A stretch of 64,000 nucleotides of DNA, from assembly GCF_020010905.1 (NCBI RefSeq), contig NZ_JAGJBY010000001.1, forward strand, positions 5,662,001 through 5,726,000, written 5' to 3'. Positions within the stretch are counted from its first letter, which is position 1. Each line of letters starts with the position of its first letter. The notes below the pieces were generated by a model. The model made no database searches and was not told where the DNA came from. It saw only the letters and a list, made by a program, of their open reading frames with translations. Shown one piece after another: positions 35,302 to 44,017 of the stretch. This stretch comes from Streptomyces acidiscabies. Lineage in GTDB: Bacteria > Actinomycetota > Actinomycetes > Streptomycetales > Streptomycetaceae. The position numbers and the translations under genes were made by a program.

Positions 35302-35998
35302 CTATACGTCGGCCAGCACCACGTCGGGATGGTCGGCGAGGTAGTCCCGGACCACCGAATCGAAGCTCGGGTCGGGTGTCAGGCCCAGCGCGGTGGCGCG
35401 GGCGTTGTCGAAGGCGGCCGGCCAGGACCCCACGACGGCCTCGATGGCCGGGTCGGGGGCGATCGTCACAAGGTCGGCCACGGTGTCGCCCGCGATGCGC
35501 CGCAGCGTGGCCAGCATCTCGGCGACCGACACCGTCAGCGCGGGGAGGTTGACCGGGAGGGTGCCGTCGAGGCGGCCCTTGCCCGTGCCGCGTTCGGCTT
35601 CCGCGATGCGGAGGATTCCCTCGACCGTGCGGCGCGGTGACGCGAGGGCCACCCGGAGGCCGGGGTCGACGGGGCAGGTCGACGGGAGTCCCGCGAGCGG
35701 CTCGCGGATGATGCCGGAGAGGAATCCGGAGGCGGCGGCGTTCGGCTTGCCGGGGCGTAGGCAGACAGTCATCAGGCGGGCGATGCGGCCGTCCAGGAAA
35801 CCCCGGCGCGTGTAGTCCGCGATCAGTTGCTCGCAGACGAACTTCTGGACGCCGTAGCTCGACCGGGGTAGCGGCAGGGTCGACTCGCTGACCACCGGCG
35901 GGAGGGGGAGCGCCGGGTCGGAGCCGTACACCGCGACGCTGCTGGCGAAGACCAGGCGCGGGACCGGTCCACCGCCCGCCGACTGGGCCCGGCAGGCT
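35302..35998 (-). pseudogene. NAD-dependent epimerase/dehydratase (DenD-like), 3' part, split by TnpB element
   Basis: This is the C-terminal two thirds of a short-chain epimerase. Just after the junction it reads RLVFASSVAVYGSD, then SSYGVQKFVCEQLIADY with the catalytic Tyr/Lys pair (YGVQK), and it runs to a TAG at 35302. It has no start codon. Joined to 38162-38472 it gives an intact frame of about 334 residues in which LLEACRAQS bridges the junction. Relatives include D-erythronate dehydrogenase. The gene is interrupted and presumably dead. Confidence 0.85.
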
Positions 35999-38161
35999 CA
36001 TCTGTTTCCTTAAGGATCCGTGGTGATGTCTTGTCCGGGTGGTGCCGTGTTCTGTGGCCGGTGCCCGTCTCTGTGTCGTACAGAAGTTCTTGGATCGAAT
36101 GCGTGACCTTTCCGTAAGTGGGTCGTTGGTCGGATGACAGGATCATGCGGGAAGGGGGTGCGGGGTGAGCCGGAAGGTGCCGGTCGGTGAGGGTGAGACG
36201 GCTCGTACCGCGTGTGCGCGTGGGTTGTTGCGTGGCGGGGTGGATGAGCGGACGGGTGAGCTCCTGATGGCGTCGGTGCTGGCTCGGCGGGTGGGGTGGT
36301 GTGCGGGGCTGGTGTCCGGGATGGCTGCCGGTCTGCTGGCGGAGCACTGGAACGCCGCCGATGTGGGGGCTTTGGCGTCGGGGGTGGATGCCGGGGGCCG
36401 GGGGTTGCCGTCGAACGCGTGGATGGCGTTGCGTCGTCTGGGCTGGACCGCTTCCGTGCCTGGGGGTGTGCGGGTCAATGACCGGGTCGTACGGATGGCA
36501 CAGGAGCAGGCCGGGCGGGTGCTGCGGTCGGCGGCATGGCGCGCCGCTCTGACCGCCGGGGTCCTGGCCGCCTGGCCCGCCGATCCGGTCCGGCGTACGG
36601 CGGCCGAGTGGGACGCGGTACGCGATGCGGTGCCCGGCGGCCGGGCCCTGCCCTCCAGCACGATCACCTCCCGCACCCGGCAGATCCAGGCGTTCGCCCG
36701 GAAGAACGGGCGGCTTCCGGTGGACGTGTTCGAGCTGGAACCCCCGCCCCGCACCCCACGGATGCTGCTGCTGTCGGCGTGCGACGGGCAGCAGGCCACC
36801 ATCGAACGCGCCGAGGAACCCGGGCGTGCCCTGCTGCGCCTGCAACTCCCCACCCGCCCCGACCCGCAGTCCTACCGGGACTGGACATGGGTCGCCTGCC
36901 CGATCCTGCTGCCTCCCACCGTCCCGGCCGGTGCCGCGCTGCACCTGCCCACCCTGCGCGTCCACGAGGGCCGGGTGCGTGCCGACCTCGCCTACACGCA
37001 CACCGTGCCGAAGGCCGCCCGCACCGGGCATACGGTCGCGCTCGGCGTGGACTGGGGCTTGAACACGCTGCTGAGCGCGGGAGTCGTCCGTCTCCACACG
37101 GACGGGCGGATCACCGAACTCGGTGCGGGGGGCCAGTTCCGGGCCGCCGGAGTCCTCGCGAAGCAGCACCGGCTGCGACGTCTGTCCGAGCACCTGCACA
37201 CCAAGGCCGATCAGTATCTGCGGCTGACCGGCGGTGACCAACAGCATCCGCTGGCCGCCCGGCATGCGGTGCTGGCCGACGAGATCCGGTATGTGTCCGC
37301 ACGCCGCACCCACCTCAACGACGCTCTGGCGTGGTCGGCGGCGCGCTGGGCGGTGGATCAGGCGATCGCCGCCGGGGCGAGCGTCATCTACGTGGAGGAC
37401 CTGCGGTCGATGGAGGCCCGGGGCATGGGCCGCACCATGAACACCCGCCTCTCCCAGCAGATACGCGGCCGGATCGTGGACCGCATACGCCACCTGGCGG
37501 CCGAGGCGGGCATCGCCGTCGTCACCGTCCCCGCCCGCAACACCTCCCGACTGTGCCCGCGATGCCTGACCCCGCTGCGGCACCGCAAGGCCCCCGACCG
37601 GCCCACCACCCCGGGCTGGAAATGGGGCCTGTGCCCCGACCGCACCGGCTGCGGCTGGCAGGGCGACCGTGATCACGGGGCCTGGCGGCGCATCGCCGCA
37701 CGCGGCCTCACCCACCAGACCAAAACCGTCACCGACCGCACCAGCGGTGCCATGGTCATCCGGTCGGTGGTAGACACGTTCGAAGCCTTGGCCGTGGTCA
37801 CCCCCACGGCACCCGCAACCAGCCGGAAGGACCGGTCCAAGACCGGACCCACCCGGCACCGAACCACACGCCCCGCGCCCAGGCGACGCAGGGCACCCTC
37901 CCCCACCAGACCCCCGGGCCCGGCGGGCAAGCGTCCGGAGGGACACGCACCAACGGACCGGTACCGACTGCCCCGCGCAGCACACCGGCACCAGAACGTG
38001 ACCACGACCAGCACACCCACCACCGGCCAGCACCGGCCACGAGGAGCAGCACTGGGCGCGGGATTCCACCTCCACGCCCACGCCACCCCTCCACGATGGG
38101 AAACGATCCAACCGATCCCGCACCTCACGGATCACACACGATCGCTAAGCTGATCAGAGAC
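35999..38161 (+). mobile_element. TnpB-only insertion element, about 2.16 kb, inside the epimerase gene
   Basis: The boundaries follow from the interrupted gene. The left flank ends ...GGCAGGCT at 35998 and the right flank resumes GCTTCGAG at 38162. The shared GCT is either a 3-bp target duplication or microhomology. The element carries only a tnpB gene on the plus strand, with no TnpA transposase, like IS1341-type members of the IS200/IS605 and IS607 groups. The ends are not long inverted repeats, as expected. It lies opposite in direction to the gene it interrupts. Confidence 0.8.
36165..38153 (+). CDS. tnpB: TnpB-family RNA-guided nuclease
   Basis: The product is up to 662 residues. The RuvC residues are visible: Asp296 in ALGVDWGLNT, Glu411 in IYVEDLRSME and Asp503 in GDRDHGAW. 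Between the last two lies a zinc finger with RLCPRCL and LCPDRTGCGW. The usual Asn two positions after the last Asp is Gly here. After about residue 515 the sequence turns into Pro/Arg/Thr-rich low complexity to the stop at 38153, so the functional protein may be shorter and this part may overlap a guide RNA. TnpB proteins cut DNA using a guide made from the element's right end. GTG 36165 is the likely start. Confidence 0.85.
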   Translation: MSRKVPVGEGETARTACARGLLRGGVDERTGELLMASVLARRVGWCAGLVSGMAAGLLAEHWNAADVGALASGVDAGGRGLPSNAWMALRRLGWTASVPGGVRVNDRVVRMAQEQAGRVLRSAAWRAALTAGVLAAWPADPVRRTAAEWDAVRDAVPGGRALPSSTITSRTRQIQAFARKNGRLPVDVFELEPPPRTPRMLLLSACDGQQATIERAEEPGRALLRLQLPTRPDPQSYRDWTWVACPILLPPTVPAGAALHLPTLRVHEGRVRADLAYTHTVPKAARTGHTVALGVDWGLNTLLSAGVVRLHTDGRITELGAGGQFRAAGVLAKQHRLRRLSEHLHTKADQYLRLTGGDQQHPLAARHAVLADEIRYVSARRTHLNDALAWSAARWAVDQAIAAGASVIYVEDLRSMEARGMGRTMNTRLSQQIRGRIVDRIRHLAAEAGIAVVTVPARNTSRLCPRCLTPLRHRKAPDRPTTPGWKWGLCPDRTGCGWQGDRDHGAWRRIAARGLTHQTKTVTDRTSGAMVIRSVVDTFEALAVVTPTAPATSRKDRSKTGPTRHRTTRPAPRRRRAPSPTRPPGPAGKRPEGHAPTDRYRLPRAAHRHQNVTTTSTPTTGQHRPRGAALGAGFHLHAHATPPRWETIQPIPHLTDHTRSLS

Positions 38162-38472
38162 GCTTCGAGCAGGGCGCGGGTGGTGTCCAGGTTGGCGCTC
38201 AGCCCGAGGTCGAAGTCGGCCTCGCATTCGGCGGAGACGGCGGCGGCGAGGTGGACGACCACGTCGACGGGCTCCGCGAACACCTCGCCGAGGGAGCCGG
38301 TCAGGTCGCCGCGCACGATCTCCACGGGGTACGCCTCGGCCTCGGGCGGGACGTACCGGTCGGCCAGCACCAGGCGGTCGATCGGGGCACCGCCGTACGT
38401 CCCGGTCCTGAGCAGCGTGTTGGTGATCTCGCGTCCCAGGAAGCCGAAACCGCCGGTGATCACGATCCTCAT
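38162..38472 (-). pseudogene. NAD-dependent epimerase/dehydratase (DenD-like), 5' part, split by TnpB element
   Basis: From ATG 38472 the frame encodes the N-terminal Rossmann motif MRIVITGGFGFLGREI (GxxGxxG) and DVVVHLAAAVS, to TTRALLEA, where the element interrupts it; a short nonsense tail then runs into the element. It is the upstream half of the gene completed at 35302-35998. It lies 19 bp after the TetR gene in the same direction, so both were probably one transcript. Confidence 0.85.
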
Positions 38473-38491
38473 GCGCTGTCTCCTCGTCTCC

Positions 38492-39154
38492 TCAGCCGTC
38501 GGTCGGAGCATTCCCCGGCTGTGCCATCGCGTCCACCTCGGCGGCGTAGAGCTGCGCGGGGTCGATGCCCATCCCCGTGAAGTGGCCGGAGAGTTCCAGG
38601 GACAGGGCGCCGTGCAGCCGGGTCCAGAACATCAGCGCCCGGTGGAGGGTCTCGGGCGGCGCGTCGTGGTCGCCCGCCCAGTCGCGGTGCGCTGCGAGGT
38701 GGGCGTCGAACGGGGTCGCCGGGCCGCCGGGGGGCAGGAGGGCGGCGGCGTCCAGCAGGGTCGCCATGATCTCGCGGGAGATCGCGGTGGTGTCGTCGGG
38801 GGCCTCGTAGCCCGGGACGGGGGTGCCGTAGATGAGGAAGTAGCGCTGTGGGTCGTGCAGGGCCCATTCGCGCAGGGTGTGCGCGAGCGCGGGCAGGTCG
38901 GCGCCGGACGCGGTGGCGGTGCGGAAGGTGTCGGCGAGGCTGCGGTACGCGTCGCGGACCAGCTCGGTGATCAGTTCGTCGCGGCCGTCGAAGTACCGGT
39001 ACAGCGCGGGTCCGCTCATGCCCATCTGCTTGGCGATCGCGTTGAGGGAGAGCGCGGAGGCGCCCGCCGTGGCGATCTGATCCCACGCGTGCTGCTTGAT
39101 CTCCGTACGGACCTGGGCGCGGTAGCGCTCGCGGGGGGTTTTCGCATCCACCAT
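38492..39154 (-). CDS. TetR-family regulator with WHG-type C-terminal domain
   Basis: The protein has 220 residues. The helix-turn-helix (LSLNAIAKQMGMSGPALYRYF) lies at residues 35-56. The C-terminal domain contains REWALHDPQRYFLIYGTPVP, characteristic of the WHG-domain TetR group. No ribosome site precedes ATG 39154, which suggests a leaderless transcript. It is divergent from the first cyclase gene of the polyketide cluster and upstream of the split epimerase gene. It is the only regulator next to the cluster, so control of the first cyclase promoter is a reasonable guess. Confidence 0.9.
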   Translation of the reverse strand: MVDAKTPRERYRAQVRTEIKQHAWDQIATAGASALSLNAIAKQMGMSGPALYRYFDGRDELITELVRDAYRSLADTFRTATASGADLPALAHTLREWALHDPQRYFLIYGTPVPGYEAPDDTTAISREIMATLLDAAALLPPGGPATPFDAHLAAHRDWAGDHDAPPETLHRALMFWTRLHGALSLELSGHFTGMGIDPAQLYAAEVDAMAQPGNAPTDG

Positions 39155-39256
39155 GGTTAGAGGTTATCACCAAGGTTATTGACACTCCCTGGCTCGCTTG
39201 GTTATAACTTATAGCGAAAGCGATAGCAGATAACTGACAAAACGACGAGGTACGTC
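39155..39256. promoter_or_regulatory. Divergent promoter region with repeated GGTTAT sites
   Basis: This AT-rich spacer between the TetR gene and the first polyketide gene has GGTTA(T) at 39155, 39162, 39174 and 39200, and a perfect palindrome GTTATAAC at 39201-39208. Multiple spaced half-sites around both start points fit TetR operators. GACGAGG at the right end is the ribosome site of the cyclase gene. Confidence 0.5.
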
Positions 39257-39784
39257 ATGTCCAGCACCAGCGTGTCCACCCCGAACCGGTGCGGTGGCCG
39301 GGGTGTCGACCCTGCCGCCGTCATCCGCTACACGTCCGACACCGTGATCGAGGCGCCGCTCGACACGGTCTGGAAGCTCCAGACCGACGTCGAACGCTGG
39401 CCCTCCTGGCAGCCCCCCGTCCTCGCCGCCGAACGCCTCGACCCCGGCCGCCTCAAGCCGGGCTCCCGCTTCCGCTGGACGACACCGGCGCCGGCCACCA
39501 CCCTCACGATCACCTCCACCGTCCAGGAACTCCGCCGCCACCACTGCGTCCTGTGGAGCGGCCCGGCGATCGGGGAGGGCCTGCGGATCGACGAGGGCGT
39601 GCACCTGTGGACGTTCACCGAGACCGGGGACGGCGTGCGCGTCCACACGGAGGAGACATGGACCGGCGACCAGATCGAGACGGACGTACCGACCGCGACG
39701 GCGGCGCTCGGCGCGGGCCTCGAAGCGTGGCTGCGCGACCTGAAGGCGGCTGCGGAGGCGACCGACCGAGGGACGTTCGAGTGA
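39257..39784 (+). CDS. SRPBCC-fold polyketide cyclase/dehydrase
   Basis: The 175-residue product has a single START/SRPBCC domain (TVIEAPLDTVWKLQTDVERW and HLWTFTETGDGVRVHTEETW), as in polyketide cyclases and many ligand-binding proteins. It is the first gene of the plus-strand polyketide cluster and has a good ribosome site (GACGAGG, 6 bp). A 283-bp gap separates it from the core operon. It may help fold the polyketide or be a TetR-controlled accessory protein. Confidence 0.8.
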   Translation: MSSTSVSTPNRCGGRGVDPAAVIRYTSDTVIEAPLDTVWKLQTDVERWPSWQPPVLAAERLDPGRLKPGSRFRWTTPAPATTLTITSTVQELRRHHCVLWSGPAIGEGLRIDEGVHLWTFTETGDGVRVHTEETWTGDQIETDVPTATAALGAGLEAWLRDLKAAAEATDRGTFE

Positions 39785-40067
39785 ACCTTGAGCCGGCTGG
39801 CGGATGATCGTGGGCCGGAACCTTTTGCCGGACGGCCTTTTCCGGTAGGCGTCCTCACCCCCTTCTGACACGCCCCGCACATTCCTGCGCCGTTCTGACC
39901 TCCCCCCGTACCACCCCGGAAAACCCTGACGAAGCCCTGAACCGGCCTGTCTTGAACCAGGCACCCCGCCCCCGGAGGCTTGAAGTCGCGGGGCGGCGTG
40001 GGCAGTTGAAGGGCCCCGCGCACCGCAGCCGAAGGCAGGCGTATCACGAGACGCGGGGAGTGGGTAC
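39785..40067. other. Intergenic region before the polyketide core operon
   Basis: No gene is visible in these 283 bp. They probably hold the promoter of the core operon. CTGAACC (about 39938) and TTGAACC (about 39954) form a direct repeat with 16-bp spacing, which could be an activator site, but I cannot assign a -10/-35 pair with confidence. Confidence 0.35.
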
Positions 40068-40397
40068 ATGCACAGCACCTTGATCGTCGCCAGGCTGGAA
40101 CCCGGCGCGAGTACGAACGTGGCGGACCTGTTCGCCGGATTCGACGCGACGGAGATGCCGCACCGGATGGGGACGAGGCGCCGGCAGCTGTTTCACTACC
40201 GGGGCCTGTACTTCCATCTCCAGGACTTCGACGAGGACAATGGGGGAGAGCGGATCGAGGAGGCGCGGACCGACCCCCGGTTCATCGGGATCAGCAACGA
40301 CCTGAAGCCGTACATCGGGGCGTACGACCCGGCCACCTGGCGCTCCCCGGCGGACGCGCAGGCGACCCGGTTCTACACGTGGGAGGCGTCCGCGTGA
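40068..40397 (+). CDS. TcmI-family polyketide cyclase
   Basis: The product has 109 residues with the ferredoxin-like fold of TcmI cyclases. Family signatures are FAGFDATEMPHRMGTRRRQL and FHYRGLYFHLQDFDED. Such enzymes close the last rings of pentangular and tetracenomycin-type polyketides and of grey spore pigment. ATG 40068 has GGGGAG upstream. The stop overlaps the KS-alpha start (GTGA), so it heads the core operon. Confidence 0.92.
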   Translation: MHSTLIVARLEPGASTNVADLFAGFDATEMPHRMGTRRRQLFHYRGLYFHLQDFDEDNGGERIEEARTDPRFIGISNDLKPYIGAYDPATWRSPADAQATRFYTWEASA

Positions 40398-41665
40398 GCG
40401 CTCGCCGTGTCGTCGTCACCGGCCTGGAGGTCCTCGCCCCCGGTGGCGTCGGAGCCAAGAACTTCTGGAACCTGCTGAGCGAGGGACGCACCGCGACGAG
40501 GCGGATCACGTTCTTCGACCCCACGCCGTTCCGCTCCCGCGTGGCGGCCGAGATCGACTTCGACCCGTACGAGCACGGCCTGACCCCGCAGGAGGTCAGG
40601 CGGATGGACCGGGCGGCCCAGTTCGCGGTGGTCGCGGCGCGCGGCGCGGTCGCCGACAGCGGCATCGACCTCGGCCGCCTCGACCCGTACCGCACCGGCG
40701 TCACCGTCGGCAGCGCGGTGGGCGCGACGATGAGCCTCGACGAGGAGTACCGCGTCGTCAGCGACGGCGGCCGGCTCGACCTCGTCGACCACGTGTACGC
40801 GGCACCGCACCTGTACGACCAGCTGGTGCCCAGCTCGTTCGCCGCCGAGGTGGCGTGGGCGGTCGGCGCCGAGGGACCCGCGACCGTCGTCTCCACCGGC
40901 TGCACCTCCGGCATCGACTCCGTCGGGTACGCCGCCGAGCTGATCCGCGAGGGCACCGTGGACGTCATGGTCGCCGGCTCCTCGGACGCGCCGATCTCCC
41001 CGATCACCATGGCCTGCTTCGACGCCATCAAGGCCACCACACCCCGCCACGACGACCCGGCCCACGCCTCGCGCCCCTTCGACGGCACCCGCAACGGGTT
41101 CGTCCTCGGCGAGGGCGCCGCCGTCTTCGTCCTGGAGGAACTCGACAGCGCCCGCAGGCGCGGCGCCCACATCTACGCGGAGATCGCCGGGTACGCGACC
41201 CGCTCGAACGCCTACCACATGACGGGCCTGCGCCCGGACGGCCTGGAGATGGCCGAGGCCATCCGGGTCGCCCTCGACGAGGCGCGGCTGCCCGGCGAGG
41301 CCGTCGACTACATCAACGCGCACGGCTCCGGCACCAAGCAGAACGACCGCCACGAGACCGCCGCGTTCAAGCAGAGCCTCGGCGAGCACGCCTACCGCAC
41401 GCCGGTCAGCTCCATCAAGTCGATGGTGGGCCACTCCCTGGGCGCCATCGGCTCCATCGAGATCGCCGCGTCCGTCCTCGCGATGGAGTACGACACCGTC
41501 CCGCCGACCGCCAACCTGCACACCCCCGACCCCGAGTGCGACCTCGACTACGTGCCGATCGACGCCCGCGACCAGCTCACCGACGTCGTGCTCACCGTCG
41601 GCAGCGGCTTCGGCGGGTTCCAGAGCGCGATGGTCCTCGCGGACCCGGAGAGGAAGGCGGCGTGA
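40394..41665 (+). CDS. Type II PKS ketosynthase alpha subunit
   Basis: This 423-residue subunit has the full catalytic set: Cys170 (VVSTGCTSG), His310 (NAHGSGTKQND) and His347 (VGHSLGAIGS). It elongates the poly-beta-ketone chain from malonyl-ACP, together with the beta subunit encoded next. The GTG start overlaps the cyclase stop, and the KS-beta gene overlaps its end by 4 bp, which ensures equal production. The sequence is of the spore-pigment/pentangular kind, judged by gene company rather than by alignment. Confidence 0.96.
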   Translation: MSARRVVVTGLEVLAPGGVGAKNFWNLLSEGRTATRRITFFDPTPFRSRVAAEIDFDPYEHGLTPQEVRRMDRAAQFAVVAARGAVADSGIDLGRLDPYRTGVTVGSAVGATMSLDEEYRVVSDGGRLDLVDHVYAAPHLYDQLVPSSFAAEVAWAVGAEGPATVVSTGCTSGIDSVGYAAELIREGTVDVMVAGSSDAPISPITMACFDAIKATTPRHDDPAHASRPFDGTRNGFVLGEGAAVFVLEELDSARRRGAHIYAEIAGYATRSNAYHMTGLRPDGLEMAEAIRVALDEARLPGEAVDYINAHGSGTKQNDRHETAAFKQSLGEHAYRTPVSSIKSMVGHSLGAIGSIEIAASVLAMEYDTVPPTANLHTPDPECDLDYVPIDARDQLTDVVLTVGSGFGGFQSAMVLADPERKAA

Positions 41666-42873
41666 GCGGCGCCGTCGTGGTGACCGGCCTGGGCGTCGCC
41701 TCGCCGGCCGGGCTCGGGGCGCGCGAGCACTGGGACGCCACCCGTGCCGGGCGAGGCGGCATCGGACGACTCACCCGGTTCGACCCCTCCGGCTACCCGG
41801 CCAAACTCGCCGGGGAGATCCCCGGGTTCACCGCCGAGGACCACCTCCCCGGACGCCTCGTCCCGCAGACCGACCGTGTGACCCGCCTCGCCCTCGCCGC
41901 CGCCGACTGGGCGCTGGCCGACGCGGGAGTCCACCCCGGCGACCTCGACTCCTTCGACATGGGCGTGGTCACCGCGAGCGCGTCCGGCGGCTTCGAGTTC
42001 GGCCAGAACGAGCTGCGCAAACTCTGGGGGCAGGGCAGCCAGTACGTGTCCGCGTACCAGTCGTTCGCCTGGTTCTACGCCGTCAACAGCGGCCAGATCT
42101 CCATCCGCAACGGCATGAAGGGCCCCAGCGGGGTCGTCGTCAGCGACCAGGCGGGCGGCCTCGACGCCGTCGCCCAGGCCCGCCGGCAGATCCGCAAGGG
42201 CACCCGGCTCGTCGTCTCCGGCGGCGTGGACGCCTCCCTGTGCCCGTGGGGGTGGGTCGCGCAGCTCGCCGGGGGCCGGCTCAGCACCAGTGAGGACCCC
42301 GACCGCGCGTACCTCCCCTTCGACCAGGGCGCCCGGGGCCACGTCCCCGGCGAGGGCGGCGCGATCCTGATCCTGGAGGACGCCGAGGCGGCCCGCGAAC
42401 GCGGCGCGCACTCCTACGGCGAGATCGCCGGATACGGCGCCACCTTCGACCCCCGGCCCGGCAGCGGACGCCCGCCGGGACTGCGCCGGGCCGTCGAACT
42501 CGCCCTCGCCGACGCGCAGTTGCAGGCGGCCGACGTCGACGTCGTGTTCGCCGACGCGGCCGGCACCCCCGACCTCGACCGCGCCGAGGCCGACGCGCTC
42601 ACCGCCGTCTTCGGCCCGTACGGCGTCCCGGTCAGCGCCCCCAAGACGATGACCGGCCGCCTCTACTCCGGCGCCGCGCCGCTCGACCTCGCCACCGCGC
42701 TGCTAGCTCTGCGCGACGGCGTGATCCCGGCCGCCGTCAACGTCCGGCCCGCACCCGACTACGCGATCGACCTCGTGACCGACGGGCCGCGCGGCGCCGA
42801 ACTGCGTACAGCGCTGGTCCTGGCCCGTGGCCACGGCGGCTTCAACTCGGCCGTCGTGCTGCGCAGGCCCTGA
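41662..42873 (+). CDS. Type II PKS chain-length factor (ketosynthase beta)
   Basis: The 403-residue ketosynthase-like protein lacks the active-site Cys. Gln163 stands in its place (VVSDQAGGLDA), the usual sign of a chain-length factor, which decarboxylates malonyl-ACP and sets chain length. It is coupled to KS-alpha through a 4-bp overlap. A short gap with AAAGGA leads to the ACP gene. Confidence 0.96.
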   Translation: MSGAVVVTGLGVASPAGLGAREHWDATRAGRGGIGRLTRFDPSGYPAKLAGEIPGFTAEDHLPGRLVPQTDRVTRLALAAADWALADAGVHPGDLDSFDMGVVTASASGGFEFGQNELRKLWGQGSQYVSAYQSFAWFYAVNSGQISIRNGMKGPSGVVVSDQAGGLDAVAQARRQIRKGTRLVVSGGVDASLCPWGWVAQLAGGRLSTSEDPDRAYLPFDQGARGHVPGEGGAILILEDAEAARERGAHSYGEIAGYGATFDPRPGSGRPPGLRRAVELALADAQLQAADVDVVFADAAGTPDLDRAEADALTAVFGPYGVPVSAPKTMTGRLYSGAAPLDLATALLALRDGVIPAAVNVRPAPDYAIDLVTDGPRGAELRTALVLARGHGGFNSAVVLRRP

Positions 42874-42930
42874 ACACCGAGCACCCCCAAAAACCCCACC
42901 GCAAGTCCCCCCACCCGAAAGGAACTCCCC

Positions 42931-43206
42931 TTGTCCGCCGACAAGTTCACCCTCGACGACCTCAAACGCATCCTCCTCGAAGCCGCCGGCGCCGACGAGG
43001 GCGTCGACCTCGACGGCGACGTCCTCGACACCGACTTCACCGCGCTCGGCTACGAGTCGCTGGCCCTCCTGGAGACCGGCGGCCGGATCGAGCGGACGTA
43101 CGGCATCGCCCTGGACGACGACGTCCTCACCGACACGCTGACCCCGCGCGCCCTCATCGGCGTCGTCAACGACCTGCTGACCGTCTCCCCTGAGAGGACC
43201 CGATGA
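42931..43206 (+). CDS. Acyl carrier protein of the type II PKS
   Basis: The 91-residue protein has the phosphopantetheine attachment site at Ser43 (LGYESLALLE) and the usual four-helix pattern. The start is the rare TTG 42931, supported by AAAGGA at the right distance. It carries the growing polyketide between the ketosynthase pair, ketoreductase and cyclases. Its stop overlaps the ketoreductase start by 4 bp. Confidence 0.95.
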   Translation: MSADKFTLDDLKRILLEAAGADEGVDLDGDVLDTDFTALGYESLALLETGGRIERTYGIALDDDVLTDTLTPRALIGVVNDLLTVSPERTR

Positions 43207-43985
43207 CCGACACCGGCCGCGTCGCCCTCGTCACCGGCGCCACCAGCGGCATCGGCCTGGCCGTCGCCCGGCTCCTCGCCGAACAGGGGCACCGCGTGTT
43301 CATCGGCGCCCGCGACGCCGACCGCGTCGAGACCACCGTCAAGGAACTCCTCGCCGAGGGCCTCGACGTCGCCGGGACGACCGTCGACGTCCGCGACCCG
43401 GAGGCCGTACGGGGCTTCGTGCGGGCCGCCGTCGAGCGGTTCGGGCCGATCGACGTGCTCGTCAACAATGCGGGCCGCTCCGGCGGGGGCGTCACCGCCG
43501 ACCTCCCCGACGAGCTGTGGGAGGACGTCATCGAGACCAACCTCACCAGCGTGTTCCGGCTGACCCGCGAGGTCCTCACGGCCGGCGGGCTGCGCCACAA
43601 GGACCGGGGCCGCATCATCAACATCGCCTCCACGGCCGGGAAGCAGGGCGTGGTCCTGGGAGCGCCGTACTCGGCGTCGAAGCACGGCGTCGTCGGCTTC
43701 ACCAAGGCCCTCGGCAACGAACTGGCGCCCACCGGCATCACCGTCAACGCCGTCTGCCCCGGCTACGTCGAGACGCCCATGGCCCAGCGGGTCCGCCAGG
43801 GGTACGCCACCGCGTACGACACCACCGAGGACGCGATCCTGGAGAAGTTCCAGGCGAAGATCCCCCTCGGCCGCTACTCCACCCCCGAGGAGGTCGCGGG
43901 CCTCGTCGGCTACCTCGCCTCCGACACCGCCGCCTCCATCACCGCGCAGGCCCTCAACGTCTGCGGCGGCCTCGGCAACTTCTGA
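43203..43985 (+). CDS. Polyketide ketoreductase (SDR family)
   Basis: The enzyme has 260 residues and is a classical short-chain dehydrogenase: VTGATSGIGLAVARLL (cofactor loop), NNAGRSGGG, a catalytic Ser in NIASTAGKQG, and YSASKHG (Tyr/Lys). It matches aromatic PKS ketoreductases of the actIII kind, which reduce one carbonyl (usually C9) of the chain. Spore-pigment clusters normally lack this enzyme, so its presence here matters for the product. Confidence 0.94.
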   Translation: MTDTGRVALVTGATSGIGLAVARLLAEQGHRVFIGARDADRVETTVKELLAEGLDVAGTTVDVRDPEAVRGFVRAAVERFGPIDVLVNNAGRSGGGVTADLPDELWEDVIETNLTSVFRLTREVLTAGGLRHKDRGRIINIASTAGKQGVVLGAPYSASKHGVVGFTKALGNELAPTGITVNAVCPGYVETPMAQRVRQGYATAYDTTEDAILEKFQAKIPLGRYSTPEEVAGLVGYLASDTAASITAQALNVCGGLGNF

Positions 43986-44017
43986 TCCGCCCACCGAGCC
44001 CCATAGGAGTCACGACC

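Noticed and set aside
35823..38135. Long minus-strand frame opposite tnpB
   Set aside because: It is antisense to a protein with all TnpB catalytic motifs and crosses the element boundary; it is a shadow.
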